A stretch of 64,000 bases of DNA from Chryseobacterium sp. 52 (GTDB lineage Bacteria > Bacteroidota > Bacteroidia > Flavobacteriales > Weeksellaceae): positions 434,001 to 498,000 of the forward strand of contig NZ_PEEX01000001.1 of the NCBI RefSeq assembly GCF_002754245.1, in the 5' to 3' direction. Positions within the stretch are counted from its first letter, which is position 1, and every line of letters starts with the position of its first letter. Positions 1 through 9,068 of the stretch are shown here, piece by piece. The translations under genes were made by a program, and so were the position numbers. Below the pieces are notes generated by a model that ran no database searches, had not been told where the DNA came from, and saw nothing but the letters and a program-made list of their open reading frames with translations.

Positions 1-1
1 A

Positions 2-934
2 GGTAAAAAAGCCGTAAGATACCAAAGTGGCTCTGAAGAGTTCACGCCAAAAAGCGGTAAAAATTATAGCACCAAAATTTATAATGCGAAACTAGCCAAC
101 GAAGCAAAGGTAATTGCTGAGATGGGTGCACAATATACAAAAACAGCTCCTGCTGTAGTAGGGCTTATTGAAGTAGAAAACAGACAGGTGATTGAAGATC
201 TTGTTAAACAGCCTGCTCTTGCCAAATACGATTATGGAATTGTACATTATAATTCTTATGATTACAGGGGGATTGATGTAGCTCTGATCTACCAGAAAAG
301 AAGATTCACAGTAACCAATTCTTTAAAGAAAGAATTGAAAGTTTTCGGTGATGACGGTAAAAGAGAATATACCAGAGATATTTTGGTCGTAACAGGTTTT
401 CTTGACAATGAGAAAGTAGCATTCTTTATGAACCACTGGCCTTCAAGAAGAGGAGGTGAAGCCGTTTCATTACCAAAAAGGAATGCTGCCGCGGCATTAC
501 TAAAACAACAGATGGACAGCATAAGAACAGCAGATCCTACGACAAAACTTTTCGCAATGGGTGACTTTAATGATGATCCTGTAAGTGCAAGTTTAAAGAA
601 TCATTTAAAAGCAGTTGCAAGCCCTAAAGATTTAACAGAAACAACTCCTTACCTTAATTTAATGTATCCATTATATAAGAAAGGAATTGCTTCATTAGCA
701 TATCAGGATGCGCCGAACCTGTTTGACCAGATTATTGTTTCTAAAAACTTAATGTCTGATCAGGTAACAAAAGAATATTCAGTGTATAAAGCAGAGATCT
801 TTGCTCCCCCATATTTAGTAAATAAAGAAGGGAATTACAAAGGTTATCCTTTCAGGTCCTGGAACGGGGATCAGTTTACAGGAGGATACAGTGACCACTT
901 CCCGGCATTTGTGATCCTGCAAAAAGAACCATAA
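2..934 (+). CDS. Endonuclease/exonuclease/phosphatase family protein (5'-partial)
   Basis: The reading frame is open from base 2, so the N-terminus lies outside the window; the ATG at 122 is internal. The visible part has the hallmarks of the DNase I-like metal-dependent phosphoesterase fold: GLIEVENR with the metal-binding Glu, NHWPSRRGG, AMGDFND with the catalytic Asp/Asn, and a C-terminal SDHFP with the catalytic His. Family members cleave nucleic acid or phosphoester bonds. Flavobacterial homologues are usually exported, but the signal peptide cannot be seen here and the substrate is unknown. The gene ends just before a strong hairpin terminator. Confidence 0.88.
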   Translation, partial: GKKAVRYQSGSEEFTPKSGKNYSTKIYNAKLANEAKVIAEMGAQYTKTAPAVVGLIEVENRQVIEDLVKQPALAKYDYGIVHYNSYDYRGIDVALIYQKRRFTVTNSLKKELKVFGDDGKREYTRDILVVTGFLDNEKVAFFMNHWPSRRGGEAVSLPKRNAAAALLKQQMDSIRTADPTTKLFAMGDFNDDPVSASLKNHLKAVASPKDLTETTPYLNLMYPLYKKGIASLAYQDAPNLFDQIIVSKNLMSDQVTKEYSVYKAEIFAPPYLVNKEGNYKGYPFRSWNGDQFTGGYSDHFPAFVILQKEP

Positions 935-939
935 AATAT

Positions 940-967
940 AAAGCACTCTAGATTGAGTGCTTTTTTT
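940..967 (+). terminator. Rho-independent terminator
   Basis: The arms AAGCACTC and GAGTGCTT flank a 6-nt loop and are followed by a T run, 6 bases after the endonuclease-family stop codon. Confidence 0.85.
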
Positions 968-983
968 ATGTACCTTTATAAGT

Positions 984-1406
984 ATGAAAAATTTAGTTTT
1001 GATCGTCTTTTTAGTATGTATTCCTTTTAGCTGCTTTTCACAAAACACTCCTAAAAGCGATAAGGATGACTCTGAAATTAAGCCATCAAAAAACGATGAC
1101 GGAGAATGGGACATTACAGTGATCGATACACAGTTCGATTACTTTTTAAATGCAATAGCCCAGCCGATAAGCCAATATTCGGAATCTTATCTGAAAACAA
1201 AGAATACTTTTCTGGTGACTGAATGGAATTCATATTATAACTCAGGAAAATACAGGAATATCATAGAGTCAGGGATAGATTACAGCCCGAGGGAAAACTA
1301 TGGGATTAAATTTGAGTACAAGCTGTATCAGGTTTTCGCGTATGTCAACTGGAAATATGGGTTGAAAATGAATGGGCTTTCCGGAAGTGATGCGACAAGG
1401 AGATAA
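984..1406 (+). CDS. DUF6146 family exported protein
   Basis: This is a 140-residue protein with a signal peptide (MKNLVLIVFLVCIPFSCFSQ) and a charged linker. The C-terminal block runs from VIDTQFDYFLN through ESYLKTKN and VTEWNSYYNSGKY to GIDYSPRENYGIKFEYKLYQVF. I recognise this pattern as the small flavobacterial family DUF6146, whose function is unknown. An in-frame GTG at 957 would extend the N-terminus, but it lies inside the upstream terminator. ATG 984 gives a clean signal peptide and is preferred. A Cys near the end of the hydrophobic segment (FSCFSQ) leaves a lipoprotein possible. Confidence 0.7.
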   Translation: MKNLVLIVFLVCIPFSCFSQNTPKSDKDDSEIKPSKNDDGEWDITVIDTQFDYFLNAIAQPISQYSESYLKTKNTFLVTEWNSYYNSGKYRNIIESGIDYSPRENYGIKFEYKLYQVFAYVNWKYGLKMNGLSGSDATRR

Positions 1407-1462
1407 GATACACCAGTATATTTTAAGACTAAAAATAGTTTAATACAATCTTCATTACAATA

Positions 1463-1495
1463 AAAAAGGTTCAGAATTTCTTCTGAACCTTTTAC
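1463..1495. terminator. Bidirectional terminator between convergent genes
   Basis: The arms AAAAGGTTCAGAA and TTCTGAACCTTTT form a 13-bp perfect stem with a 4-nt loop. A and T runs on either side allow it to end both the DUF6146 gene and the superoxide dismutase gene. Confidence 0.85.
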
Positions 1496-1513
1496 TTTTA
1501 TAATAGCTGAAAA

Positions 1514-2110
1514 TTATTTGTTAAATAATTCCTCTACTTTATCCCAGTTTACTACACTAAAGAATGCAGAAACATAATCAGGTCTTCTGTTTTGGTAGTT
1601 CAAATAATAAGCGTGCTCCCAAACATCCAATCCTAAAACCGGAGTTCCTTTAACGTCTGCAACAGGCATTAATGGGTTATCCTGGTTTGGAGTAGAAGAA
1701 ACAGAAACAGAACCGTCAGCATTTTTAACTAACCAGGCCCATCCGGAACCGAATCTTGTTTTAGCTGCATCAGAAAAATCAGTTTTGAATTTTTCAAGAC
1801 CACCATAGTTTTCGATCGCTGCTTTTACGTTTCCTACAGGCTCATTGCTTCCTCCCGGAGTTAAAATATCCCAGAATAAAGAGTGGTTGAAGTGTCCTCC
1901 ACCATTATTTCTTACCGCTGGCTTGTCAGTCCCTGTCTGGCAGATCTCTTCAATAGTTTTCCCTGCTAATTCAGTCCCTTCGATTGCTTTATTTAAATTG
2001 TCGATATATGCCTGGTGGTGCTTTGTATAATGGATCTCCATTGTTTTTGCATCAATAGTAGGCTCCAATGCATCATATGCATATCCTAGTTTTGGTAATT
2101 CAAATGACAT
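1514..2110 (-). CDS. sodA: Superoxide dismutase, Mn-type signature
   Basis: This 198-residue protein has the complete Fe/Mn superoxide dismutase fold: [13 protein letters not shown] (first metal His), [13 protein letters not shown] (second His) and [18 protein letters not shown] (metal Asp and third His). It converts superoxide to hydrogen peroxide and oxygen. GGH at the position where iron enzymes have AAQ, together with NQDNPLM further on, is the pattern of Mn-preferring or cambialistic members. There is no signal peptide, so it is cytoplasmic. An ATG at 2137 would add nine residues, but it overlaps the -7 promoter element, so the start at 2110 ([10 protein letters not shown]) is chosen. 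Confidence 0.95.
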   Translation of the reverse strand: MSFELPKLGYAYDALEPTIDAKTMEIHYTKHHQAYIDNLNKAIEGTELAGKTIEEICQTGTDKPAVRNNGGGHFNHSLFWDILTPGGSNEPVGNVKAAIENYGGLEKFKTDFSDAAKTRFGSGWAWLVKNADGSVSVSSTPNQDNPLMPVADVKGTPVLGLDVWEHAYYLNYQNRRPDYVSAFFSVVNWDKVEELFNK

Positions 2111-2134
2111 AATTTTATTTTTAATGTTATATTC

Positions 2135-2165
2135 CAAATTTAGCCAATATTTAAGCTATTATCAA
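2135..2165 (-). promoter_or_regulatory. Promoter of the superoxide dismutase gene
   Basis: On the minus strand TTG (2165-2163) is followed after 20 nt by TAAATTTG (2142-2135). This is an exact match to the Bacteroidota consensus TTG-N19..23-TAnnTTTG. It leaves a leader of about 20 nt before ATG 2110. Confidence 0.7.
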
Positions 2166-2294
2166 AAACTGGGCATTACTTTAATAAATCTTTAACATTG
2201 ATGCATTGATTTAGAATCAATTAAATTTTAAAGTATTTTTTTTAATGGAAGGCATTAGCTTTCAGAAATTAGCCAAAGGAGATATTTAAACATA

Positions 2295-2330
2295 AAAAAG
2301 CACGAAAACCATCAGATCTCCGTGCTTTTT
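2295..2330 (-). terminator. Terminator of rho
   Basis: On the minus strand AAAAAGCACG and CGTGCTTTTT pair across a 16-nt loop and run into a T tract, 18 bases after the rho stop codon. Confidence 0.8.
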
Positions 2331-2347
2331 ATTTAACAAAATTAAAT

Positions 2348-4189
2348 TTATTTATTCATAGACATCAGGAATTCTTCATTATTTAAAGTTCCTCTGATGT
2401 TTTTATTGACAAATTCCATGGCTTCTACAGGATTCATTTCAGAAAGATACTTTCTAAAGATCCACATTCTCTGAGAAGTAACTTCATCTAAAAGAAGATC
2501 ATCTCTACGTGTGCTTGAAGAGACAAGATCGATTGCAGGATAAATTCTTCTGTTTGCAATTTTTCTGTCCAGCTGAAGTTCCATGTTACCCGTTCCTTTG
2601 AATTCTTCAAAGATCACTTCGTCCATTTTAGAACCTGTATCAATCAATGCTGTAGCAATAATCGTTAATGAGCCACCTCCTTCAATTTTTCTTGCCGCCC
2701 CGAAAAATCTTTTCGGCTTGTGAAGTGCATTGGCATCTACCCCACCGGAAAGAACCTTTCCTGATGCAGGAGTAACGGTGTTGTAAGCTCTTGCCAATCT
2801 TGTAATAGAATCCAGAAGGATTACCACATCATGTCCGCATTCAACCATTCTCTGAGCTTTTGCCAAAACAAGGTTAGCCACTTTTACGTGCTTGTCAGCT
2901 GCTTCATCGAATGTAGATGCAATAACTTCAGCATTTACACTTCTTTCCATATCGGTAACTTCTTCAGGACGTTCGTCGATCAGAAGGACCATCATATATA
3001 CTTCAGGGTGATTGGCTGCAATAGAGTTGGCGATATCTTTAAGCAACATCGTTTTACCCGTTTTAGGCTGGGCAACAATCATTGCTCTCTGTCCTTTCCC
3101 GATTGGCGCGAATAAATCAACAATTCTTGTAGACATTGTAGAATTATCTCCTGCCAGATTAAATTTTTCTTCAGGGAAAAGTGGCGTTAAATATTCAAAA
3201 GCAACACGGTCTTTAATAAAGGCAAGATCACGTCCGTTTACTTCTATTGGCTTTAATAATGAAAAATATTTTTCTCCTTCTTTTGGAAGTCTAACAATAC
3301 CTTTAACAGTATCACCTGTTTTTAATCCAAAATTTCTGATCTGTGCCGTAGAAACATACACGTCGTCAGGAGAAGAAATATAACTGAAATCCGATGAACG
3401 AAGGAATCCGTAGTTATCCGGAAGGATCTCTAAAACCCCTTCAATACTTACCATCCCATCAAAACTGAATTCTTTTCTCTGTTCAGAATGATGTTCCTCA
3501 GCCCTTTCAGCATGTTGTCTGTGCTGATTTTGGTTTTGGTTTGGATTCTGATTCGAATTTTGGTTCTGATTCTGATTCTGGTGTTGATTTTGATTTTTAT
3601 GCTGATTTCCGCTGTTCTGCGGATTGTTGTGTCCTTTTTGTTGGGATCTAGCCTGAGGTTGAGGAGTATTAGGCTTTTCTTCAGATGGAGCAGATTCTTG
3701 AGGTTCTGCATTTTTAGGAGCTTCTGCTCTTTCTTGTTGAGTGTCTGTATTGGCAGGCACCCTTTTTCTTTTTTTCTTAGCTTGTGCTGAATTATTTTCT
3801 TCAGGAGCAGAAACTGTTTCAGTTTTAGGCTCTTCCTGCTTTACTTCTTCAGCAACCGGCACCTTTTCTTCTACTTTCTCTTCAGTTTTGGGCTGTTCTT
3901 CTATAGGTGCTTGTACTTCTGCTTTAGGTTTTGCGGGTTGTCTTTTAGGCGCTGCTCTTTTCACAGGAGCCTTGACAGGTTTTTCTGAGGGTTGTTCTTC
4001 AGTATCCATACTGGTTTCTGTGGCGTTGAAATAATCTTTTGCAACTTTAGGGTTAGAAGCCTGAAAGTCAAGAACGGCAAAGATCTTATCATTATCATTG
4101 CTGTTTCTAGCAACTTTAACGCCTAAATCTTTTAAGATTTTAGTCAGTTCCGTTACGGATTTTGACCTTAACGTTTCTATGTTAAACAT
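2348..4189 (-). CDS. rho: Transcription termination factor Rho with Q/N-rich insert
   Basis: Rho is a hexameric RNA helicase that ends transcription. Residues 1-45 form the Rho N-domain ([18 protein letters not shown]). Residues 55-180 are a Pro/Glu/Lys-rich disordered stretch. Residues about 183-226 are almost entirely Gln and Asn. The OB-fold RNA-binding domain covers about 245-320 ([16 protein letters not shown]). The ATPase domain follows, with Walker [13 protein letters not shown] near 373-384 and Walker [14 protein letters not shown]. At 613 residues it is about 190 longer than E. coli Rho, and the extra length is all in the disordered insert. Long inserts are usual in Bacteroidota Rho. 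The gene stands alone, divergent from the DUF4293 gene. Confidence 0.97.
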   Translation of the reverse strand: MFNIETLRSKSVTELTKILKDLGVKVARNSNDNDKIFAVLDFQASNPKVAKDYFNATETSMDTEEQPSEKPVKAPVKRAAPKRQPAKPKAEVQAPIEEQPKTEEKVEEKVPVAEEVKQEEPKTETVSAPEENNSAQAKKKRKRVPANTDTQQERAEAPKNAEPQESAPSEEKPNTPQPQARSQQKGHNNPQNSGNQHKNQNQHQNQNQNQNSNQNPNQNQNQHRQHAERAEEHHSEQRKEFSFDGMVSIEGVLEILPDNYGFLRSSDFSYISSPDDVYVSTAQIRNFGLKTGDTVKGIVRLPKEGEKYFSLLKPIEVNGRDLAFIKDRVAFEYLTPLFPEEKFNLAGDNSTMSTRIVDLFAPIGKGQRAMIVAQPKTGKTMLLKDIANSIAANHPEVYMMVLLIDERPEEVTDMERSVNAEVIASTFDEAADKHVKVANLVLAKAQRMVECGHDVVILLDSITRLARAYNTVTPASGKVLSGGVDANALHKPKRFFGAARKIEGGGSLTIIATALIDTGSKMDEVIFEEFKGTGNMELQLDRKIANRRIYPAIDLVSSSTRRDDLLLDEVTSQRMWIFRKYLSEMNPVEAMEFVNKNIRGTLNNEEFLMSMNK

Positions 4190-4269
4190 ACTTAATGTAA
4201 AAATGTAATTAATTGTGAGTAAGAAAAGTAAGTCCGGTGACTTTTATTTTCAAGTACATATGTATAATG

Positions 4270-4299
4270 CAAATCTACACTTATTTTTGAATTGTGCAA
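4270..4299 (-). promoter_or_regulatory. Promoter of rho
   Basis: Minus-strand TTG (4299-4297) is followed after 19 nt by TAGATTTG (4277-4270), a full match to the Bacteroidota promoter pattern. The leader to ATG 4189 is about 75 nt. Its -33 region lies inside the divergent promoter at 4287-4316. Confidence 0.65.
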
Positions 4300-4316
4300 A
4301 ATTTATGTTATTTTTG
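4287..4316 (+). promoter_or_regulatory. Promoter of the DUF4293 gene
   Basis: TTG (4287-4289) is followed after 19 nt by TATTTTTG (4309-4316), a full match to TAnnTTTG. It overlaps the rho promoter on the opposite strand, so two polymerases could not occupy both at once. Confidence 0.65.
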
Positions 4317-4334
4317 CAAAGTATTTAATAATCT

Positions 4335-4724
4335 ATGTTACAGAGAATACAGACTATATGGACTCTTTTGGCGGTTTTAGCCGCAGTTTCCCTTTTCCTT
4401 ACGGGACAGGATGTTGACATTTTTGGCAATATTCCGGTAATTGATATAAGCTGTATTGCCCTTGTTTTGGCAGGAGCATTAAGTATTTTCAGTTTTAAAA
4501 ACAGAAAAAGACAAATTGTGCTGAATACGTTCAGCATCATTATAAACGTTTTGTTGATTGGTGTATTGGCGTACTGGTTACTAAACTTATCCGGAGGAAT
4601 TCAGATTCCTGAGAAGGGTATTGAGCCGGTTTTCCCATTGATCGCGGTGATCTGCCTGTTTATTGCAAACCTATTGATCCGCAAAGATGAGAGGCTCGTA
4701 AAATCTGTAGACCGACTTCGATAG
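4335..4724 (+). CDS. DUF4293 family membrane protein
   Basis: This 129-residue protein has four predicted transmembrane helices (about residues 7-25, 35-52, 62-84 and 95-113). It starts MLQRIQTIWTLLA and ends RKDERLVKSVDRLR, the typical ends of DUF4293. The family is found in Bacteroidota, has no established function, and is often encoded beside rho as here. It is an inner-membrane protein with a short cytoplasmic C-terminus. The mRNA leader predicted from the promoter is only about 10-15 nt. Confidence 0.8.
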   Translation: MLQRIQTIWTLLAVLAAVSLFLTGQDVDIFGNIPVIDISCIALVLAGALSIFSFKNRKRQIVLNTFSIIINVLLIGVLAYWLLNLSGGIQIPEKGIEPVFPLIAVICLFIANLLIRKDERLVKSVDRLR

Positions 4725-4748
4725 CCTTACAACGATTTTTTGAGTGAG

Positions 4749-4779
4749 AACAGTTTCCTTTTTGGAAGCTGTTTTTTTT
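4749..4779 (+). terminator. Rho-independent terminator
   Basis: AACAGTTTCC pairs with GGAAGCTGTT (one G-U pair) over a short T loop and is followed by a run of T, downstream of the DUF4293 gene. Confidence 0.8.
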
Positions 4780-4848
4780 ATTTAAATATATTATCTTGTG
4801 CAACATTTCCGTAAAGGATACGACAGATTATTCAAAATTTATCTAAAA

Positions 4849-5769
4849 ATGAAAAAACTAACCTACCTTACTTTATCTCTTTTTTCAGCATTTGCTTTCG
4901 CACAGGACGTTTCAAAAGAAAGAATCACCACGGTGATTTCAACACTAGCTTCTGATGAAATGAAAGGCCGTGAAATAGGAACTCCTGAAAATGATAAAGC
5001 TGCAGAATACATTGCAACACTTTTTAAGGAAAACAAACTTGAATACTGTACCGGAAATTCTTACCTGGTTCCATTTGATTACAAAGGAAAAACAGTATAT
5101 AATGTGTGTGGTGTAAAAAAAGGAAAGACTGATAAATATTTAGGTTTCTCAGGACATTTTGATCATATCGGAACCAACAATAAATCCGGCGATAATATTT
5201 TTAACGGAGCTGATGACGATGCAAGCGGAATTACCACTTTGGTAGGGATTTCGGATTATTTTAAAAATAAAAAACCTGAATTTTCAATGGTTTTCATGGC
5301 ATTTAATGGGGAGGAAAAAGGAATGCTAGGGTCAACAGCCATTGCTGAAGATAAAAATTTAGATAAGATTTATAATAATCTAACTGCTCTGTTCAATTTT
5401 GAAATGGTTGCCACTGAATCCGAATTTGGAAAGAATGCCGTTTTCATGACTGGTGATGAGTTTTCTGACCTTGATGAACTTTTCAATAAAAATGCAGTAA
5501 ACGGATTAAAGATCAATGCTGACCCATATGCTTCAGAACAGTTGTTTTACAGATCTGACAATGTAAATTTCGTAAAGAAGAAAATCATTGCCCATTCTAT
5601 TTCTACTGCTGACATGAGTAAAATAAAGCATTATCATCAGGTGAATGACGATGTAAGTATTGTAGATTTTGATAATATGACCCAGCTTATTAATAATTTC
5701 GGGAAGACTCTGGAAAAATTAAGTCCCAAGAATTTCACTCCAAAATATAATGATAAAGTAGAGTTTTAA
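4849..5769 (+). CDS. M28 family zinc metallopeptidase, exported
   Basis: This 306-residue protein is a probable aminopeptidase of the M28 family. The signal peptide is MKKLTYLTLSLFSAFAFAQ. Candidate zinc and catalytic residues are visible: His103/Asp105 in SGHFDHIG, Asp122-124 in GADDDASG, Glu155-Glu156 in NGEEKG, and a later HYHQ. M28 enzymes release N-terminal residues from peptides in the periplasm or outside the cell. An in-frame GTG at 4798 would put 17 extra residues before the signal peptide, so ATG 4849 is chosen. It is a single-gene unit between two terminators. Confidence 0.88.
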   Translation: MKKLTYLTLSLFSAFAFAQDVSKERITTVISTLASDEMKGREIGTPENDKAAEYIATLFKENKLEYCTGNSYLVPFDYKGKTVYNVCGVKKGKTDKYLGFSGHFDHIGTNNKSGDNIFNGADDDASGITTLVGISDYFKNKKPEFSMVFMAFNGEEKGMLGSTAIAEDKNLDKIYNNLTALFNFEMVATESEFGKNAVFMTGDEFSDLDELFNKNAVNGLKINADPYASEQLFYRSDNVNFVKKKIIAHSISTADMSKIKHYHQVNDDVSIVDFDNMTQLINNFGKTLEKLSPKNFTPKYNDKVEF

Positions 5770-5787
5770 TTGATTCTTAATATAATA

Positions 5788-5815
5788 GAAACCGCCTAAA
5801 TGGCGGTTTTTCCTT
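5788..5815 (+). terminator. Rho-independent terminator
   Basis: AAACCGCC and GGCGGTTT pair over a 5-nt loop, followed by a T run, 20 bases after the M28 peptidase stop. The following 210 bases to the ABC transporter hold nothing else I recognise except a -7-like TAATTTTG at 6001-6008. Confidence 0.85.
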
Positions 5816-6027
5816 TTCGCACAGATATCTTCCGGCTTCTATTTTCTGATATGGGATTCAGGATTCTGAGATTTTCTATATCTACTTTTAAGCCTCCGAT
5901 AATCTAAAATTAAACGCAGGTTTGTAACGAAAGAGATTTAATTGAAACATATTAATTAAAGTAAAACAGGATTAAGAACGTCTTTTCCTTTAATTTTACG
6001 TAATTTTGCTATCCAATTTTTCATTGA

Positions 6028-7860
6028 ATGAAACCATTACAAAGAATACTTTATTTCGCGAAACCGCATCAAAAATACCTTTTCGGAAGTATGTTTTTCA
6101 ATATTCTATACTCCTTACTGAATATCTTATCCGTAGGAACAATGCTTCCTATTTTGGGATTAATGTTCGGCACGATTGAAAAACAAGGAAAAGAACCGGT
6201 ATGGAGCGGAGCTTTCGGTGACTATTTCAATTATATAAAAGATAAGGCCTATTACTTCGTACAGACACAAATTGATCAGCACGGTGCCGTTCAAGTACTT
6301 GCCGTCCTTTGTGCTATAACAGGGGTATCATTTCTACTGAGAAATATTTTCAGATATATCGGATCTTTTCTTTTGGTGAATTACCGTGTCGGTATTACCA
6401 AAGATCTCCGTACTGCAATGTATAATAAATTCCTGCAGCTTCCGGTTTCATTCTTTACAGAACAGAGAAAGGGAGATATGATGTCCAGAATTTCCAATGA
6501 TATCGGAGGTGTAGAAGGCGGAATTATGGGTGTATTGGTGGATATCATCAATGCTCCCTTCATGATTATCTCTTCTCTGATCGCGTTATTTTTACTTTCT
6601 CCTCAGCTGACCCTTTTTTCCTTAGTGGTTTTCCCGATTATGGGTTTGCTGATCTCATGGACAGGAAAAAGCTTAAAAAAACAGGCTCATTATGCCCAGG
6701 CTGAGCTCGGAAATCTTTTTTCGCTAGTAGATGAGACTTTGAAATCGTCAAAAGTGATCAAGATTTTTAATGCCGATAAGATCCTTAAGAACAGATTCAA
6801 CGAAACAACGACCAACTGGCAGAACTTCGCCATTGATATGAGCAGAAAAAGAGAATTAGCATCTCCTATGAGCGAATTCTTAGGTTCTATCACCATTCTT
6901 ATTATTACCTGGTATGCGGGAACACAGATTTTAGAGGACCAGACTATGAAACCTCAGGCTTTCCTTGTTTTCATAGGAATGTTCTTCCAGATCCTGGACC
7001 CTGCTAAAAAGCTTTCCAGCGCCATCTCTTCTATTCAGGGAGGTATGGCAAGTTTAGAGAGAGTAGCTGAAGTTCTTGATTATGATTTAAAAGTGGAAGA
7101 AATTGCAGAGCCAGTTTCTATCTCTACTCTCAGCAATCAGATTGAATTCAAAAACATTGGATTCTATTATGACAAAGACAACGTTATCCTGAAAAATTTC
7201 TCGCTGATTATTCCGAAAGGAAAAACCATAGCGCTTGTAGGACAGAGCGGAAGCGGAAAAACGACTATAGCCAATCTTCTGGCAAGATTCTATGATGTAA
7301 CTGAAGGTCAAATATTAATTGACGGAACGGATATCAAGCATTTAAAATTAAAGGAATACCGCCAGCTTTTGGGAATGGTAACTCAGGAATCTGTATTATT
7401 CAATGACTCGGTTTACAATAATATTCTGATGGGTAAACCTGAAGCAACAATGGAAGAAGTGATTGAAGCTGCAAAAATTGCCAATGCTGATTCTTTCATT
7501 ACCAATCTTCCTGATGGATATAACAGCAATATTGGTGATGATGGAAATAAGCTTTCCGGAGGTCAGAAACAAAGGGTTTCTATTGCCAGAGCAGTACTGA
7601 AAAATCCGCCGGTAATGATCCTGGATGAGGCTACTTCGGCATTGGATACAGAATCTGAAAGATTTGTTCAGGATGCTTTAGATAAAATGATGGAAAACAG
7701 AACGTCTCTGGTTATTGCCCACAGACTTTCAACCATTCAAAAAGCAGACTGGATCGTAGTAATGGAGAAAGGAATCGTGGTAGAACAAGGCACACATCAC
7801 GATCTTATTGCTAAGAAAGGAATGTACCACAAGCTTGTGGAACTTCAAAATTTTGACTAA
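6028..7860 (+). CDS. ABC exporter, fused permease and ATPase (MsbA-like)
   Basis: This 610-residue half-transporter works as a homodimer. The N-terminal 330 residues form a six-helix exporter-type membrane domain. The nucleotide-binding domain has Walker A GQSGSGKTT near residue 405, a Q-loop (VTQES), the signature LSGGQKQR near 509, Walker B VMILDEATSALD near 529, and the switch His (IAHRLST). MsbA-type proteins flip lipid A-core or other lipids across the inner membrane. The sequence alone does not separate lipid from drug or peptide export. A TAATTTTG -7-like element lies 20 bases upstream, with no good -33 TTG. The DUF1801 gene follows 27 bases later and may be co-transcribed. Confidence 0.9.
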   Translation: MKPLQRILYFAKPHQKYLFGSMFFNILYSLLNILSVGTMLPILGLMFGTIEKQGKEPVWSGAFGDYFNYIKDKAYYFVQTQIDQHGAVQVLAVLCAITGVSFLLRNIFRYIGSFLLVNYRVGITKDLRTAMYNKFLQLPVSFFTEQRKGDMMSRISNDIGGVEGGIMGVLVDIINAPFMIISSLIALFLLSPQLTLFSLVVFPIMGLLISWTGKSLKKQAHYAQAELGNLFSLVDETLKSSKVIKIFNADKILKNRFNETTTNWQNFAIDMSRKRELASPMSEFLGSITILIITWYAGTQILEDQTMKPQAFLVFIGMFFQILDPAKKLSSAISSIQGGMASLERVAEVLDYDLKVEEIAEPVSISTLSNQIEFKNIGFYYDKDNVILKNFSLIIPKGKTIALVGQSGSGKTTIANLLARFYDVTEGQILIDGTDIKHLKLKEYRQLLGMVTQESVLFNDSVYNNILMGKPEATMEEVIEAAKIANADSFITNLPDGYNSNIGDDGNKLSGGQKQRVSIARAVLKNPPVMILDEATSALDTESERFVQDALDKMMENRTSLVIAHRLSTIQKADWIVVMEKGIVVEQGTHHDLIAKKGMYHKLVELQNFD

Positions 7861-7887
7861 TCGTTTATTGAATTAAATTTCAATTAA

Positions 7888-8235
7888 ATGAATCCTATAC
7901 AAGAGTACTTCTACAGAATCGATGAGCCTGAAAGAAGTACTCTTTTGTTTTTACGTAAAAAGATCCTGGAATCTGATCCTGAGAACATTACAGAAACTTT
8001 AAGTTTCGGACTTCCTTTCTTTAAGTATAAAAAGAAAATGCTGTGCTATTTCTACTACAGCAAGAAATACAAGCAACATTACATCAGTTTTTATCATGGA
8101 GACAGACTTGACCATCCTTTTCTGATTCAGGACGGCAGAAAGAAGTTTAAAATCCTTCTGATTGATGTGGAAGAAGATTTGCCTGTAGAACTTATTTTAG
8201 CCCTGACAGAAGAGGTTAAAAAGCATATAAAGTAA
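7888..8235 (+). CDS. DUF1801 domain protein
   Basis: This 115-residue cytoplasmic protein matches the compact YdhG-like DUF1801 fold. It opens NPIQEYFYRIDEPERSTLLFLRK, has the conserved TETLSFGLPFFKYKKKMLCYF segment and the YISFYHGDRL strand, and ends with a Lys-rich helix. The biochemical role of the family is not established. It lies 27 bases after the ABC exporter and is closed by a very strong hairpin, so the two genes probably form one unit. Confidence 0.75.
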   Translation: MNPIQEYFYRIDEPERSTLLFLRKKILESDPENITETLSFGLPFFKYKKKMLCYFYYSKKYKQHYISFYHGDRLDHPFLIQDGRKKFKILLIDVEEDLPVELILALTEEVKKHIK

Positions 8236-8272
8236 AAGGCTTCGGCATGGTTTCACCATGCCGAAGCCTTTT
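8235..8272. terminator. Strong bidirectional terminator
   Basis: AAAGGCTTCGGCATGG and its complement form a 16-bp GC-rich stem around a TTTC loop with T and A runs on either side. It starts at the DUF1801 stop codon. Confidence 0.9.
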
Positions 8273-8361
8273 ACTATTCTTTAAGAATCTTCATAGGCGT
8301 AAAAGCTCATAATCAAAAGAACCCCTTCTGTTAATCATCATCTATAGCAGGTATTAAATAA

Positions 8362-8387
8362 AAAAGGAGAAAACTTAATTTCTCCTT
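8362..8387 (-). terminator. Terminator of the psd cluster
   Basis: On the minus strand AAAGGAGAAA pairs with TTTCTCCTTT over a short loop and is followed by T residues, about 25 bases after the psd stop codon. Confidence 0.75.
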
Positions 8388-8410
8388 TCTATATTTTAAT
8401 TGTATCGGTC

Positions 8411-9064
8411 TTAATCTTTCATTTTGGCGATCACATCCAGACCTCCTTTTGTAATATCTCCGATCTTACAGATGATTTCCGTATCTAAAGGCAGGAAAAC
8501 ATCCATTCTTGAGCCGAATTTGATGAAACCAAACTCATGTCCGGCTTTTGCCTGATCTCCTTCATTACAATAGAAAACAATCCTTCTTGCCACATATCCT
8601 GCAATCTGTCTGAATACAACCTGATGATTCGTCGGCGTTTCTACCGCTATTGTTGTTCTTTCATTCTCTGTAGACGATTTCTCATGCCATGCCACAAGGT
8701 ATTTTCCGGGATGGTATTTTTTGTAAATCACTTTTCCGGATACCGGGTATCTGCAGATATGAACATTAAGTGGCGACATGAAGATAGAAACCTGAATAGC
8801 TTTTCCTTTCAGAAATTCAGTTTCTTCCACTTCTTTGATCATAACCACTTTTCCATCTACCGGAGCGATCACATTTTCTCTGTGCTCCAGAATATTTCGG
8901 GCCGGCACTCTGAAAAACCAAAATACCAGGCTGTAAACAATCAATAATGGCATAATGATCAGTAACGACCACATTTTAAGAAAATAAATAGCCAACACAC
9001 TTATTATAATAAACAGTATCGTTGCTACGGTAATCGTTCCTTTCGATTCTCTGTGTAGTTTCAT
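8411..9064 (-). CDS. psd: Phosphatidylserine decarboxylase proenzyme
   Basis: This 217-residue enzyme makes phosphatidylethanolamine from phosphatidylserine at the inner membrane. It is the short form of the family, with two N-terminal membrane helices (residues about 12-50). It has the core VIAPVDGKVV, SIFMSPLNVHICRYPVSGKV and, near the C-terminus, the self-cleavage site FGSRMD, where the chain is cut before Ser to form the pyruvoyl cofactor. It lies 4 bases after cdsA, so both enzymes of the phospholipid pathway are coupled. Confidence 0.95.
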   Translation of the reverse strand: MKLHRESKGTITVATILFIIISVLAIYFLKMWSLLIIMPLLIVYSLVFWFFRVPARNILEHRENVIAPVDGKVVMIKEVEETEFLKGKAIQVSIFMSPLNVHICRYPVSGKVIYKKYHPGKYLVAWHEKSSTENERTTIAVETPTNHQVVFRQIAGYVARRIVFYCNEGDQAKAGHEFGFIKFGSRMDVFLPLDTEIICKIGDITKGGLDVIAKMKD

Positions 9065-9068
9065 GAGA

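Noticed and set aside
957..983. A GTG start for the DUF6146 protein
   Set aside because: It lies in the terminator hairpin of the previous gene and would bury the signal peptide.
3448..4034. Open frames on both strands across the Rho insert, one of them rich in Leu, Ile and Val
   Set aside because: They are antisense or shifted readings of the Gln/Asn and Pro/Glu/Lys low-complexity region of rho. They have no start signals or recognisable domains.
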